Shown: piece after piece, positions 17,234 to 26,426 of the stretch
Position numbering within the stretch: position 1 is the first letter of the stretch
How the letters are laid out: each line of letters starts with the position of its first letter
Assembly (NCBI RefSeq): GCF_036924525.1
Contig: NZ_JAZHRU010000001.1
Coordinates: 4,369,001-4,433,000 of the forward strand
DNA: 64,000 nt
Direction of reading: 5' to 3'
Source of the DNA: Bradyrhizobium sp. AZCC 1719
GTDB taxonomy: Bacteria > Pseudomonadota > Alphaproteobacteria > Rhizobiales > Xanthobacteraceae
Notes under the pieces: model-generated
Told to the model about the DNA's origin: nothing
The model's input: the letters and a program-made list of their open reading frames with translations, nothing else
Database searches by the model: none
Translations under genes and position numbers: made by a program

Positions 17234-18211
17234 ATGGGGGCGGATGCCCTGTCCGATGTGTTGCGCGCCGTACGACTTTGCAGTGCGATGTTCTTTCATC
17301 TTGACGTCCGCGCACCCTGGGTGGCCGCGGCGCCGGCATCGTCCGCCTGCGCTTCAGCCGTGTTGCCGGGGGCGCAGCATGTCATCGAGTATCACGTCAT
17401 TGTCGATGGTTGCTGCTGGGGCGGGCTGATCGATGAGCCATCCGTACGGCTCGACGCGGGCGATATCATCGCATTTCCGCAAGGTTCAGCGCATGTGCTT
17501 TCCAGTGCGCCGGGCATGCAGGCGGTCCCTGACCTGAGCTACTATCATCGGCCGACCGCCGACCAGCTTCCCCACAAGGTCCGCCTCGGCGACAACGGAC
17601 CCACCGACGCGCGCATCCTGTGCGGATTCCTCGGCTGCGACGCGCGTCCTTTCAATCCACTCTTGGAGTCGCTGCCTGCCGTCCTTCATCTGCGCGGAAG
17701 TTCATATCGGGAGAATTCGGGACTTGGTTACCTGATCAATGCCGCACGGGTTGAATCGGAGGGGCGGCGGACCGGCGGGGAGGGCGTGCTGGCCCGGCTG
17801 GGCGAACTGCTCTTTGTCGAGGCGATCAGATGCCATATCGAAGCGCTTGGCCCCGAACAGACCGGCTGGTTTGCCGGCTTGGCCGATCGGCACGTCGGTC
17901 AAGCGCTGAATCTCTTGCATGGCGAGCCAGCGGCGGATTGGACATTGGATGAGCTCGCGAAGGCCGTAGGGCTGTCGCGATCGACGTTCGCGCAGCGGTT
18001 CACCCACCTGATCGGGCAACCGCCGATGCAGTATCTGACGCGCTGGCGCATGCAACTCGCTGCCGGTCTGCTGGCATCTGGAAGCGATCCGATCGCCCGC
18101 GTAGCGGAGGCGGTTGGCTACGATTCCGAAGCCGCCTTCAATCGTGCGTTTCGCAGAACGGTAGGGACGCCACCGGCCGCCTGGCGGCAGACGCAGATGT
18201 CGCCGGAGTAG
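17234..18211 (+). CDS. AraC-family regulator with N-terminal cupin
   Basis: A 325-residue regulator. The first half is a cupin-type sensor (VIEYHVIVDGCCWGGL...VRLDAGDIIAFPQGSAHVL), the second an AraC DNA-binding domain with two HTH motifs (WTLDELAKAVGLSRSTFAQRF and DPIARVAEAVGYDSEAAFNRAF) ending in GTPPAAWR. I chose the ATG at 17234 because GGAG lies 8 bases upstream. It is divergent from the methyltransferase gene and probably controls it in response to the methyltransferase substrate. Confidence 0.88.
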   Translation: MGADALSDVLRAVRLCSAMFFHLDVRAPWVAAAPASSACASAVLPGAQHVIEYHVIVDGCCWGGLIDEPSVRLDAGDIIAFPQGSAHVLSSAPGMQAVPDLSYYHRPTADQLPHKVRLGDNGPTDARILCGFLGCDARPFNPLLESLPAVLHLRGSSYRENSGLGYLINAARVESEGRRTGGEGVLARLGELLFVEAIRCHIEALGPEQTGWFAGLADRHVGQALNLLHGEPAADWTLDELAKAVGLSRSTFAQRFTHLIGQPPMQYLTRWRMQLAAGLLASGSDPIARVAEAVGYDSEAAFNRAFRRTVGTPPAAWRQTQMSPE

Positions 18212-18552
18212 GCGCGCGATGGCGCTGGCGCTTAGCGTCGTAGGGTAAAGGGTTCACGAAACGATTGTGACAGGTTGGCTGAACGGCAACACCTGCGGGA
18301 AAACTATCGCAATTCGTGGCGGTTCCCGAGACCCTGTACGATGCTAATCGTCTGAATTACGGCATGATTTGTCAACGTTGGCAGCGGGCTCGAGGGAGTG
18401 TCAAACGTCCCGCGTCCGCGTTTTGACTTGATGATGATTTCCTAGTTTAACTACCATTCTGTCTCTGATGGAAGTTGGGCATCGAATCAGGTGGGCTGGG
18501 TTTTGGTTGACCCGTCTGGCCGCGTCTGCCGATAGCAGGGGGATAAGACCGC
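18212..18552. other. intergenic region upstream of the Mpo1-like operon
   Basis: No coding sequence recognised. It likely holds the promoter for the three-gene operon starting at 18553; I could not identify a promoter with confidence. Confidence 0.4.
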
Positions 18553-19065
18553 ATGAATTCGTATTTTCGGCGGCAGCTCGCTGACTACGTCGAGTATCAT
18601 CGTGACCCCTGGAACTGCGCAATGCATGTGTTCGGCATCGTGTTCTTGTTCCTGGCCGCTATCCTTCCGCTCAGTCTGTGGTCCATCACCGTGTTCGGGT
18701 TCGAAACCAGCGCGGCGACCATCGCTGTCATACCGGTGATCGTCTATTGGTTCCTGCTCGATTTCGCGCTTGGCGCCGGAATCCTTGGAGCCGCGGTTGT
18801 GTTGCTTTCGGCTGCTGCCGTGATCGTTAGTCATGCGACGATTGCCGGCATGTGGTCACTTACGGCCATCTTGATTGTCGTCGGCATCGCCTCGCAGATT
18901 ATTGGGCACCGCGTGTTCGAGCGGCGGCAGCCGGCGCTGGTCGACAATCCGACTCACCTGTTGCTGGGCCCAATGTTTGTCATGGCAAAGCTGTTTATCG
19001 CGCTGGGCTTTCGGCGCGATCTCGCCACCATCATCCAGGTGCATCCGCAAGGCGCTGCATCTTGA
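18553..19065 (+). CDS. Mpo1-like (DUF962/YGL010w) membrane protein
   Basis: A 170-residue protein starting MNSYFRRQLADYVEYHRDPWNCAMHVFGI, with the conserved Y-H-x-D/N-x2-N-x2-H-x2-G pattern of DUF962, several membrane helices, and the C-terminal GHRVFERRQPALVDNPTHLLLGPMFV. Yeast Mpo1 is an iron-dependent dioxygenase that alpha-oxidises 2-hydroxy fatty acids; the metal-binding His residues appear present here (H20 and H30 region, GHR and THLL). GGGGGA precedes the ATG. It heads a lipid-looking operon with 19099 and 20153. Confidence 0.85.
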   Translation: MNSYFRRQLADYVEYHRDPWNCAMHVFGIVFLFLAAILPLSLWSITVFGFETSAATIAVIPVIVYWFLLDFALGAGILGAAVVLLSAAAVIVSHATIAGMWSLTAILIVVGIASQIIGHRVFERRQPALVDNPTHLLLGPMFVMAKLFIALGFRRDLATIIQVHPQGAAS

Positions 19066-19098
19066 TCTCAAATACTTCAGCTTGAGTTCATCGGCAGC

Positions 19099-20151
19099 AT
19101 GACGCACATACTGGTTACGGGCGGCAGCGGATTCATCGGAAAACACCTCGTCTCTGCGCTGATCGCGCGAGGTCGGCAGGTGAGGGTGCTCGATCTTCAG
19201 CCACCCCCTCGCGCGTTGCCTCAGGTTCAGTACGTCAGGGGATCGGTGCTTGATCGGGACCTGGTTGACCGCGCGATGGACGGGGTCGACGAGGTCTACC
19301 ACTTGGCCGGCTTGCCGGGGATGTGGCTGCCGCGGAAGGCCGATTTTCACACCGTCAACTTCGGCGGCACCGAGATCGTCATTGAGACGGCGCGCAAGCG
19401 CGGCATAAACCGCTTCCTGCACTGCTCGACGGAATCCATTCTGTTCCGTGCCTCGCCATCGGCGGTTCCTGTCGCTGACGATGCGCTCCTGCCGGACGAC
19501 ATGCCGGGTCCATACACGCGCTCGAAAATGCTCGCCGACCGGTTCGCTATGCAGGCGGCCGCATCCGGATACCCGGTGGTTATCGGCTGTCCCACCATGC
19601 CCGTCGGGCCTTATGACCATAACGTTACCCCGCCGACGGCGATGCTGCGGTATTTTCTCAACCGACGTCTCCAATTGCATCTTGATTTTGTCGTGAACCT
19701 CGTCGATGTGCGCGACGCCGCCGAAGGGCTGATCTTTGCCATGGAGCGCGGACACGCTGGACATCGCTACGTTCTCGGTGGCGAAAGCATGCCGCTAAGA
19801 CGGATTCTCGAACTCATAGCTGATATCAGCGGCCGTCGCATCCGCTGCATTCAAGTGAACGGCAAGGTCGCCGAAATGGTTACTGCAACGCTGGAGTTCA
19901 TCGCCGATCACGTGACGCGCCGGCCTCCGTCCGGTACGGCCGAGGGCGTTCGTATCGCATTGCGGGCGGGGGCATTGTCGATCGAAAAAGCGCAACGAGA
20001 GCTGGGTTATGCGCCGGGTCCCGTCGAGCCCGTATTGCGTGAAACCATTGCGCATCTGCTTGGTGCCGGCCACAACCAACCTGAATGGGACTCAGTGCCG
20101 AGCACTCGTTTCACGTCGAGCGCCTGTTCGGCGGTAGATCCAATCGCTTAA
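19099..20151 (+). CDS. NAD-dependent epimerase/dehydratase (extended SDR)
   Basis: A 350-residue extended short-chain dehydrogenase. It has the Rossmann motif GGSGFIG (residues 8-14), YHLAG, HCSTESI and the catalytic YxxxK (Tyr139, Lys143 in YTRSK). It resembles hopanoid-associated and sterol-type SDRs such as HpnA. It follows the Mpo1-like gene by 33 bases and is 1 base from the next gene, so the trio is one operon, probably acting on a membrane lipid. The exact substrate is not visible. Confidence 0.86.
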   Translation: MTHILVTGGSGFIGKHLVSALIARGRQVRVLDLQPPPRALPQVQYVRGSVLDRDLVDRAMDGVDEVYHLAGLPGMWLPRKADFHTVNFGGTEIVIETARKRGINRFLHCSTESILFRASPSAVPVADDALLPDDMPGPYTRSKMLADRFAMQAAASGYPVVIGCPTMPVGPYDHNVTPPTAMLRYFLNRRLQLHLDFVVNLVDVRDAAEGLIFAMERGHAGHRYVLGGESMPLRRILELIADISGRRIRCIQVNGKVAEMVTATLEFIADHVTRRPPSGTAEGVRIALRAGALSIEKAQRELGYAPGPVEPVLRETIAHLLGAGHNQPEWDSVPSTRFTSSACSAVDPIA

Positions 20152-20152
20152 G

Positions 20153-20791
20153 ATGGTCCGCGACATGCTGAACGATCCTGGTCAATGGTTGGCTTTCGCC
20201 TTGAGTGGCTGGACCACTACCTGGCCGACACAGTTGCTCGCCATCATCTGGATTTTGTGGGTCACGAGCTGGGTTTTGGCGTCGTTCTGGTCCGGTCAAA
20301 CGAAGAAACACGTGATGACCTGGGACTCGCTCAAATACCGCTTTCCCATTCTCGTAGGGGCCATTCTTTTCCTGCCATTGACCGGCAAGGTCCTGGGCGA
20401 AAAGCCGCTCTGGCAGTTCGGCAGCCTTGGCATCTACGTGCTGGCGTGCCTTGTCCTTGCGGGGATCTCATTCACATGGTGGGGGAGAATTCATCTCGGA
20501 CGATTCTGGTCGAACGCGATCACGCACAAGGAAGGCCATCAGGTCATCGACACCGGCCCCTACGGGATGGTGCGCCACCCGATCTATACGGGGCTTATCG
20601 CCGGGATGCTGGTGACGGGCATAGCGGTCGGAACAGTGACCGCGATGCTGGGTGCGGCGCTGATCTCGCTCGGGATGGGGTTGAAGGCCCGCATGGAGGA
20701 GGGCTTCCTCACGGCGGAACTCGGTGCGGATGCCTATGGATCGTATTGCCGTCGCGTTCCGATGCTGATTCCGTTCCTGCCGCGCACCTGA
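20153..20791 (+). CDS. isoprenylcysteine carboxyl methyltransferase-like membrane protein
   Basis: A 212-residue protein with five or so membrane helices. The C-terminal part has the ICMT/PEMT signature GPYGMVRHPIYTGLIAGML followed by RMEEGFLTAELGADAYGSYCRRVPMLIPFL, which binds SAM and acts on lipid or prenyl substrates in the membrane. The ATG at 20153 lies 1 base after the epimerase stop, so translation is coupled. Bacterial members often methylate lipids rather than prenyl-cysteines. Confidence 0.87.
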   Translation: MVRDMLNDPGQWLAFALSGWTTTWPTQLLAIIWILWVTSWVLASFWSGQTKKHVMTWDSLKYRFPILVGAILFLPLTGKVLGEKPLWQFGSLGIYVLACLVLAGISFTWWGRIHLGRFWSNAITHKEGHQVIDTGPYGMVRHPIYTGLIAGMLVTGIAVGTVTAMLGAALISLGMGLKARMEEGFLTAELGADAYGSYCRRVPMLIPFLPRT

Positions 20792-20804
20792 CGTCGCTCT
20801 GCAC

Positions 20805-21743
20805 CTACCGTTTCCGTCGCGACGCCGCTGATGGCGCGACAGGTGGAGCAAGACGTCGCGGAACCAGGACGCGTTGGCCAACTGACAGCGGTGCACTGTC
20901 GGAATGCTGATTGGCCTGGGTAAGTGACCACAGCGGTACATGGTTCAGTGCCGCTAGCTTCTGCAAGGTATCGCCCGGACGGGCGAGTTGCTGCGTGCCG
21001 CTGTCCCACAGCTCCAGCGGGGCATCAGGAGGAACGACGTAGCGCAGCGGCACCGCCTCTCCTTTGGCCGGCGTCGTCGCAAGTTGCGCAATTGCAGTCA
21101 CCACTTGCTCGTGGATGGAATCCATCTTGTCGATGTTGATGTGGGTGACTTCCCCGTGCTCCTTCAAATCGAAGCTCGCGTAGTGACCCTGGTAACCCTG
21201 CTCCGCCACCACATCGCCGCCGCCCAATATGCTGTCGGACAGGAAAATGTTGATGTAACGCTCGACGTTCAGCGGCACCTTCGGGGTTGCCTGAGCCGGA
21301 TCAATCGTGACCACAAGGCTTACCTGTATGTTTTCGGACTTCAGCATGCCGGCAAACGTCAAGGCGCACAGTCCGCCCATCGAATGACCGATCAGGACGA
21401 TCGGAGCAGGATCGTTCCGGAAATCGCGGATCGCCTGATCCGCAATCAGCCGGCAAATCGTGAATTCGTAGACGTCGGCCCGGATACCGGCTTCCTGGAG
21501 ACGATTGGTCAGGCGGTCCATCCCGCGCGAAAAGATCGGGCCGAGCGCGCCGCGGAACAGGTAGACGCGCGCCTGCGGCTGGGTCGCGGCTGGCGGCGTG
21601 TCGGGAGCGACGGTTGCGATAGCATTGGTCGTGCGTGCGACCGGATCGGCGACCGCCAGATTGCAAACGGCCGACAAGATGCAGACGGAAAGGACTGCAC
21701 GGATCACCACGGCTGCAACCAGCGTCGGACTTCTCATGTACAT
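20805..21743 (-). CDS. exported lipase-like alpha/beta hydrolase with C-terminal LysM
   Basis: A 312-residue exported protein. After the signal segment (about residues 10-32) comes a lipase-like domain with VYLFRGALGPIFSRGMD, the nucleophile elbow IGHSMGG, and VVTIDPAQATP. The C-terminal region, PLELWDSGTQQLARPGDTLQKLAALNHVPLWSLTQANQ..., is a LysM module that should bind peptidoglycan. It is a paralogue of the next gene (21885-22631). A cell-wall-tethered esterase is the likely role. Confidence 0.82.
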   Translation of the reverse strand: MYMRSPTLVAAVVIRAVLSVCILSAVCNLAVADPVARTTNAIATVAPDTPPAATQPQARVYLFRGALGPIFSRGMDRLTNRLQEAGIRADVYEFTICRLIADQAIRDFRNDPAPIVLIGHSMGGLCALTFAGMLKSENIQVSLVVTIDPAQATPKVPLNVERYINIFLSDSILGGGDVVAEQGYQGHYASFDLKEHGEVTHINIDKMDSIHEQVVTAIAQLATTPAKGEAVPLRYVVPPDAPLELWDSGTQQLARPGDTLQKLAALNHVPLWSLTQANQHSDSAPLSVGQRVLVPRRLAPPVAPSAASRRKR

Positions 21744-21884
21744 TCCGCTCGCGATTAAGGCGTAGAGGTGCCGGACCTTGAATGCCGGCCGGCCACGCCA
21801 CCCGGCGCTTCTAGCGGGTGATCTATCGTCGAGGAATTGGCAGAATTTGCGGCGCTCGTAGCTTCGGCGACGGCGTTCGAACTA

Positions 21885-22631
21885 CTAACGTACCGCCGCG
21901 GCGCTTGCCGTGCCGGGCCTCGCCGCGCTTGCCGCTTCAGGCTGCCGCGGCTTCCGCGCCCCCGAAGCTGGTACAGATCGGCCGAAGACGACAGCGTCGA
22001 TCTCGCTTATCACCTTCTGCTGCATGATCAGGTTCTTTTCGATGGACATGTGCCCGACGCCAGGCACGTTCTGCACGTTCACATTCTCGAGCTTGCCCTG
22101 GAATTGTCCGGTTTTCTGAACCGGCGTGCCGGCGCCGTTGGCGATGTAGAAGTTTACATAGCGTCCCACCCGTCCCGAGAGGCTGGTGCGAAACACCGAA
22201 TCCAGGCCGATGGCGAGCTTCACGGGGGCGCCAAGCTGATCCAGCTTGGCGACCATGTCGGGAAGCGCGGTCGCGCCCGAGGAATGCCCGACCAGAATGA
22301 TCGTCTTGATCCTGCCACTCTTGTAGCCGGCGGCGGCTTCGTCGGCGAGCGACGACCAGGAGGCAAAGTTCGCGACAGTGACCGGGATGCCCTGCGCCCG
22401 CAGCTTTACCGCAATATCATCGAGGCCCAGGGAGAAAATATTGAGCACGCCGCGGAGCAGGTAGACATGAGCAGTCGAGGCTGCCGACGCGGAACTCCTT
22501 GCCTGCGTGGGGCTTGCGCCGATCGCCAGCAGCAATGCCGCGATAGCTATCACGTGCAGTCTACGCAACGATGCCAGGCAGAGAAAGGGTAACCAGCCGA
22601 CAGTTCCGATATCACCGCGATATGGCTTCAT
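21885..22631 (-). CDS. exported lipase-like alpha/beta hydrolase, paralogue of 20805-21743
   Basis: A 248-residue exported protein with the same architecture as its neighbour minus LysM: VYLLRGVLNIFSLGLDD, elbow VGHSSGA, AIGLDSVFRTSL, and conserved VGRYVNFYIANGAG and VNVQNVPGVGHMSIEKNLIMQ segments that match YINIFLSDSILGGG and THINIDKMDSIHEQV in the partner. The signal anchor lies around residues 24-44. Tandem duplication followed by gain or loss of the LysM tail explains the pair. Confidence 0.8.
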   Translation of the reverse strand: MKPYRGDIGTVGWLPFLCLASLRRLHVIAIAALLLAIGASPTQARSSASAASTAHVYLLRGVLNIFSLGLDDIAVKLRAQGIPVTVANFASWSSLADEAAAGYKSGRIKTIILVGHSSGATALPDMVAKLDQLGAPVKLAIGLDSVFRTSLSGRVGRYVNFYIANGAGTPVQKTGQFQGKLENVNVQNVPGVGHMSIEKNLIMQQKVISEIDAVVFGRSVPASGARKPRQPEAASAARPGTASAAAVR

Positions 22632-22906
22632 TGCGCTCCTCGAAGGGCTGCGAAGTGCTTCGCCGGGCGACCGTAGCGCCCGCGCGCTTGGAACTGCAAT
22701 AAACGTGGCGTGAGCGGCCGCAATTTACCAACACGACGTGTCTCCGCCGCAACACTGGTTTCCAACCCCTCAATGGTTTGCGCTAGCCGCCCGGTACCGA
22801 AGCGCAACAGACGACTATAATCAGAAGTCAAAAGCAGAAATTGAAATGAGGGAACCCACCAGACTCAGTTAGATTCCGTGCAGCTTGAATTTGGCAGGGG
22901 GCACTG

Positions 22907-23131
22907 ATGCCATACTTCAACTTTGATCTCGTCATCGGCGCGGAGGTCAAAAACCAGGGCGGCATGTATCTCGAAAACACAGAAAACGCGATCGATAAGG
23001 CCGAAAGCCTCGCGAGCGAGCTTTGCATCGTTCGCCCCGAGCTGCGTTCCACCGGATGTGCTGTGCGTGTCACCGATGGAGACTGTAACGAGCTCTACCG
23101 TACTCCGGTCGACCTTATCGGCCGTGGATGA
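22907..23131 (+). CDS. DUF6894-like small protein
   Basis: A 74-residue protein, MPYFNFDLVIGAEVKNQGGMYLENTENAIDKAES... ending in DLIGRG. The start MPxF(N/Y)F, the central D/E-x-AxxxA helix and the length are those of DUF6894 proteins, which are abundant in Bradyrhizobium and of unknown function. A GGGGG ribosome site precedes the ATG. Confidence 0.75.
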   Translation: MPYFNFDLVIGAEVKNQGGMYLENTENAIDKAESLASELCIVRPELRSTGCAVRVTDGDCNELYRTPVDLIGRG

Positions 23132-23191
23132 AATCGTCCCGTGGCGCACGATGCGTCGTAGGCGCACGGTCGAATTGGTCTGAAGTGTAGA

Positions 23192-23467
23192 CTACTGCAA
23201 GGGCAGTAGTTGAGTTGGTGGCGATTTGTTACCGAGGGGGCAGTTCGTTCGGTCTTTGGCGGACGGGTTCTGCGCTGTAGATTCGTTGGAATGGTTCGGA
23301 TCAGATGCCGATGACTCGGTCGTGCTCGTAAACTCGGCCAGGTCGGCATTCGATGACGATTCCACGTAGCTGACAACGGCGAACGTAAGGGCGAACAGGG
23401 TGAAAAGCCCGACCACCGCTATGGTGCCCATTCCCTGCCAATCGATTTGGCTGTTGAATAATGGCAT
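23192..23467 (-). CDS. small single-span membrane protein
   Basis: A 91-residue protein with one membrane helix near the N-terminus (TIAVVGLFTLFALTFAVVSYV) and a polar Ser/Asn/Thr-rich tail. GGGAG lies 8 bases before the ATG. No family recognised; the tail is probably disordered. Confidence 0.55.
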   Translation of the reverse strand: MPLFNSQIDWQGMGTIAVVGLFTLFALTFAVVSYVESSSNADLAEFTSTTESSASDPNHSNESTAQNPSAKDRTNCPLGNKSPPTQLLPLQ

Positions 23468-23622
23468 GGCTCGTCTCCCGAAGCCGGGTTTGCGACGGCC
23501 TTAAATCAACTCGCGATTCTCAGATGTGAGCTGCCTCACGTCTCACGTGCACTTGATGCCGAGACAGAACGCCGGACGTCTTTTGCTTGGGCTAGTCCGT
23601 CGTGCAATGCGCATCACTGGTC

Positions 23623-25269
23623 TTATGGCTTGATCCCGATCTTCTCTCTGATGGCGCCGAGCTCGGCCTCGTCCCAGATGCCGATCAGCACGCCGTTCTT
23701 TACCTGCAGTTGCTGGGCGGCATAGGCGGCGATCTTCGCGTTCGGCGTGGAGATGTGCATCTTCGGGTGCAGCGCCCAATCGAACAGCTCCGCCTGCAGC
23801 CGCGCCACGATATCGGCGCAGGCGGGATCGGCGCCGCGATCGACAAATTCCTGCGGATCGGTTTCGAGGTCGTAGAGCATCGGGCGGAATCCGGACGCGT
23901 GAATGTATTTCCAGCGGCCGTCGAACACCATGAACAGCCGGCAGCGCTCGATCGGCTGGTTCAGCATCACGCGGACGTCCTGCATGGCGTAGTCGTATTC
24001 GGAGAACGCCACCTTGCGCCAATCGGCAGGCCGCGCGCCGTGCAGCAGCGGCACCAGCGAGCGTCCCTCCAGGATATGATCCGGCGGCGTGGCGCCGAAA
24101 TAGTCGATGAAGGTCGGCGCCAGGTCGATCGCTTCGACCAGCGCATCGCTGACCGTGCCGCGCGTGGCATCGGCGGCAGGCGAGGGATCGATCACGATCA
24201 GCGGGATTTTCGCCGATTGCTCGTGGAACAGGTCCTTCTCGCCCATCCAGTGATCGCCGAGATAGTCGCCATGGTCCGACGTGAACACGATCATCGTGGT
24301 CTCGAGCAGGCCGCGCGCTTCGAGGAATTGCATCAAGACGCCCATCTGGTCGTCGATCTGCTTGATCAGGCCCATATAGGTCGGAATGACCTTTTCGCGC
24401 GCCTCGTTGCGCGACATGTTGCGGGAATAGCGCATGTCCATATAGGCGGCGAACACCGGATGCGCGTTGGCGCGTTCCTCCTGCGAGCGGATCACCGGCT
24501 GCACGTCCTGTGGCCCGTACATGCTGGCGTAGGGCTCCGGCGCGATATAGGGCCAGTGCGGCTTGATGTAGGACAGATGCAGGCACCATGGCCTTCCGTC
24601 GTCCTCGGCTTCCGCGATGAACTCCATCGCGCGACGCGTCATGTAGGGCGTCTCGGAATGCTCGTCCGGCACCCGCGCGGCCTTGTCGGCGTGAACCAAT
24701 AACCAGCCGTTCTGCAGGCTACCGTCCTCGGCCGCGCCGGAATTGGCCCAGTGCTCCCAGGGATTGGGCGCGTCATAGCCATGCTGGCGCAGATAATTGT
24801 CGTAGGCCGGGCGCGGCCGTCCCGTCGGATGCAGGCCGTCGTCGCGCTCATAAGGCTCGAACCCGCATTCCGACACATGCACGCCGATGATCGAGTCGGC
24901 GGGGATGCCGAGGCTCTTCAGCCCTTCGAGGTCGGGCGCCATGTGCGTCTTGCCGACCAGCACGTTGCGGACGCCGATCTTCTTCAGGTGATCGCCGAGC
25001 GTCGGTTCGCCCACCCGCAGCGGCCAGCCGTTCCAGTGCGAGCCGTGCGAGCGCATGTAGCGGCCGGTATAGAACGACATCCGCGACGGCCCGCAGATCG
25101 GCGACTGCACATAGGCGTTGGAGAACAACACGCCGCGCTTGGCCATCGCGTCGATGTTCGGCGTCCTCAGCACAGGGTGGCCGGTGCAGCCGAGATAATC
25201 GTAGCGAAGCTGGTCGCACATGATCCAGAGCACGTTCTTTGCAGGCGTTTTGGCTGTCATCTCAGGCAT
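23623..25269 (-). CDS. sulfatase-family hydrolase (phosphonate monoester hydrolase or arylsulfatase type)
   Basis: A 548-residue alkaline-phosphatase-superfamily enzyme. N-terminal NVLWIMCDQLRYDYLG gives the metal ligands, and C59-G-P-S-R63 in SPICGPSRMSFYTGR is the formylglycine-type sulfatase motif. Later metal and active-site segments are GKTHM, FTSDHGDYLGDHWMGEK and KIPLIV. The sequence is closest in feel to rhizobial phosphonate monoester hydrolases, which cleave phosphate or sulfate esters. No signal peptide is seen, so the enzyme is probably cytosolic. No maturation enzyme is adjacent. Confidence 0.9.
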   Translation of the reverse strand: MPEMTAKTPAKNVLWIMCDQLRYDYLGCTGHPVLRTPNIDAMAKRGVLFSNAYVQSPICGPSRMSFYTGRYMRSHGSHWNGWPLRVGEPTLGDHLKKIGVRNVLVGKTHMAPDLEGLKSLGIPADSIIGVHVSECGFEPYERDDGLHPTGRPRPAYDNYLRQHGYDAPNPWEHWANSGAAEDGSLQNGWLLVHADKAARVPDEHSETPYMTRRAMEFIAEAEDDGRPWCLHLSYIKPHWPYIAPEPYASMYGPQDVQPVIRSQEERANAHPVFAAYMDMRYSRNMSRNEAREKVIPTYMGLIKQIDDQMGVLMQFLEARGLLETTMIVFTSDHGDYLGDHWMGEKDLFHEQSAKIPLIVIDPSPAADATRGTVSDALVEAIDLAPTFIDYFGATPPDHILEGRSLVPLLHGARPADWRKVAFSEYDYAMQDVRVMLNQPIERCRLFMVFDGRWKYIHASGFRPMLYDLETDPQEFVDRGADPACADIVARLQAELFDWALHPKMHISTPNAKIAAYAAQQLQVKNGVLIGIWDEAELGAIREKIGIKP

Positions 25270-25518
25270 TTCGGCTGGCGTTGGGAGGGGGCCGGATGGT
25301 GCGATATGTCAGCGCAAATGACAATCGAGCGGGCGGCCAAACCACCGGGTCGGCCTTCCGATCCCGGAGGCGTTAACGTTTGGATAGCGCCATTTCTCGC
25401 AATTGAATGACGATCCACGGTTGCGCGTTAGCCTTACCGGCAGTTTGGCCGGCGGCCTTAACCCCTGAACCGGCATGTTGGATTAAATTGGGACGTTAGA
25501 AAAACCGGATCCCAAGCG

Positions 25519-25965
25519 ATGCGCATTGGCGTCACACTGGCACTTTTCATCGCGACGAATTCGACCGCCTTTGCCGGCGGCGGCTTCGAGATCGTGATTC
25601 CGGGCCGTCCCGGCGTTCCCGTCATCATTAACGGCGTCGATGCATCCTATGCGGTGGTCGAGGGTGACTGGGGCCTCGGCAAGGGCACCCATGTCGAGCC
25701 GACCATCTATGGTGGCCGCTATGTCGATCCGGTCCCGCGCGTCGGTCATTATTATCCGAGCGCCGGCCGCATGCCCGGTTACGGGCGCCTGGAAATCGAG
25801 CCGCCGGCGAACCGCCGCTTGCCGCAACCGGCTGAGAGCTACCATCAGTCCTGGTCGGCGCAGTCGGCGCCGCTGCCGGCGCAGTCCAACGTGCCCGTCG
25901 ATCCGCCCGAAATCATCTACGCGCCGCGCGATGACAGGCGATGGCCGCATCACCTTCCACGTTAA
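25519..25965 (+). CDS. exported protein of unknown function
   Basis: A 148-residue protein with signal peptide MRIGVTLALFIATNSTAFAG and a mature part rich in Pro, Gly and Tyr (GGGFEIVIPGRPGVPVIING; VGHYYPSAGRMPGYGRLE; QSAPLPAQSNVPVDPPEII). It ends 32 bases before the next small exported gene, and the two are probably co-transcribed. No enzyme motif. Confidence 0.6.
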   Translation: MRIGVTLALFIATNSTAFAGGGFEIVIPGRPGVPVIINGVDASYAVVEGDWGLGKGTHVEPTIYGGRYVDPVPRVGHYYPSAGRMPGYGRLEIEPPANRRLPQPAESYHQSWSAQSAPLPAQSNVPVDPPEIIYAPRDDRRWPHHLPR

Positions 25966-25997
25966 GAAGACCAAGCAAATACGAACAGGAGAGAGTA

Positions 25998-26369
25998 ATG
26001 CGTCAGATACTTAAAGGATTGATCGCGGCAGTGGCCGTCATGGCTGCAGCCCCCGCGATGGCCTGCGGTTACGCCCCGTGCGCAGCGCCGGTCTATGTCG
26101 CACCGGCCGTGAGCTACGGCTATGTGGGCTGCGGTCCCTGCGGCGGCTGGGTCCGCGAGCGTCTGCCTGATCCGGAGCAGCAGTATTATTATATCAACCA
26201 GGGCCCGACCTATACCGGTCCGGGCAACTTCGCGCCGTATCCGGTCTACCGCGAAGGCTCGATCTCCGGTTATGGCTATGGCTACAACCGCCGCTATTAC
26301 CACCGCAACGGTTACCGTTACACGGGGCGTTACTACCACGGTCGGCCCGTACTGCGCCGCTATTACTGA
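25998..26369 (+). CDS. exported Tyr/Gly/Cys-rich protein
   Basis: A 123-residue protein with signal peptide MRQILKGLIAAVAVMAAAPAMA, a Cys/Pro region (CGYAPCAAPVYVAP; CGPCGGWVRE) and a C-terminal Tyr/Arg/Gly tail (YGYGYNRRYYHRNGYRYTG). GGAGAG precedes the ATG. It looks like an envelope or extracellular structural protein of unknown role. Confidence 0.65.
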   Translation: MRQILKGLIAAVAVMAAAPAMACGYAPCAAPVYVAPAVSYGYVGCGPCGGWVRERLPDPEQQYYYINQGPTYTGPGNFAPYPVYREGSISGYGYGYNRRYYHRNGYRYTGRYYHGRPVLRRYY

Positions 26370-26394
26370 TACAGCGGTAGTTTGAAAGCTTCAG

Positions 26395-26426
26395 CGCCCG
26401 TTCGCTTCCCGCGAGCGGGCGTTGTT
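26395..26426. terminator. hairpin terminator between convergent genes
   Basis: An 11-bp stem with one wobble (CGCCCGTTCGC/GCGAGCGGGCG, loop TTCCC) lies between the exported gene and rlmB. The T-run is weak (TTGTT). Confidence 0.5.
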
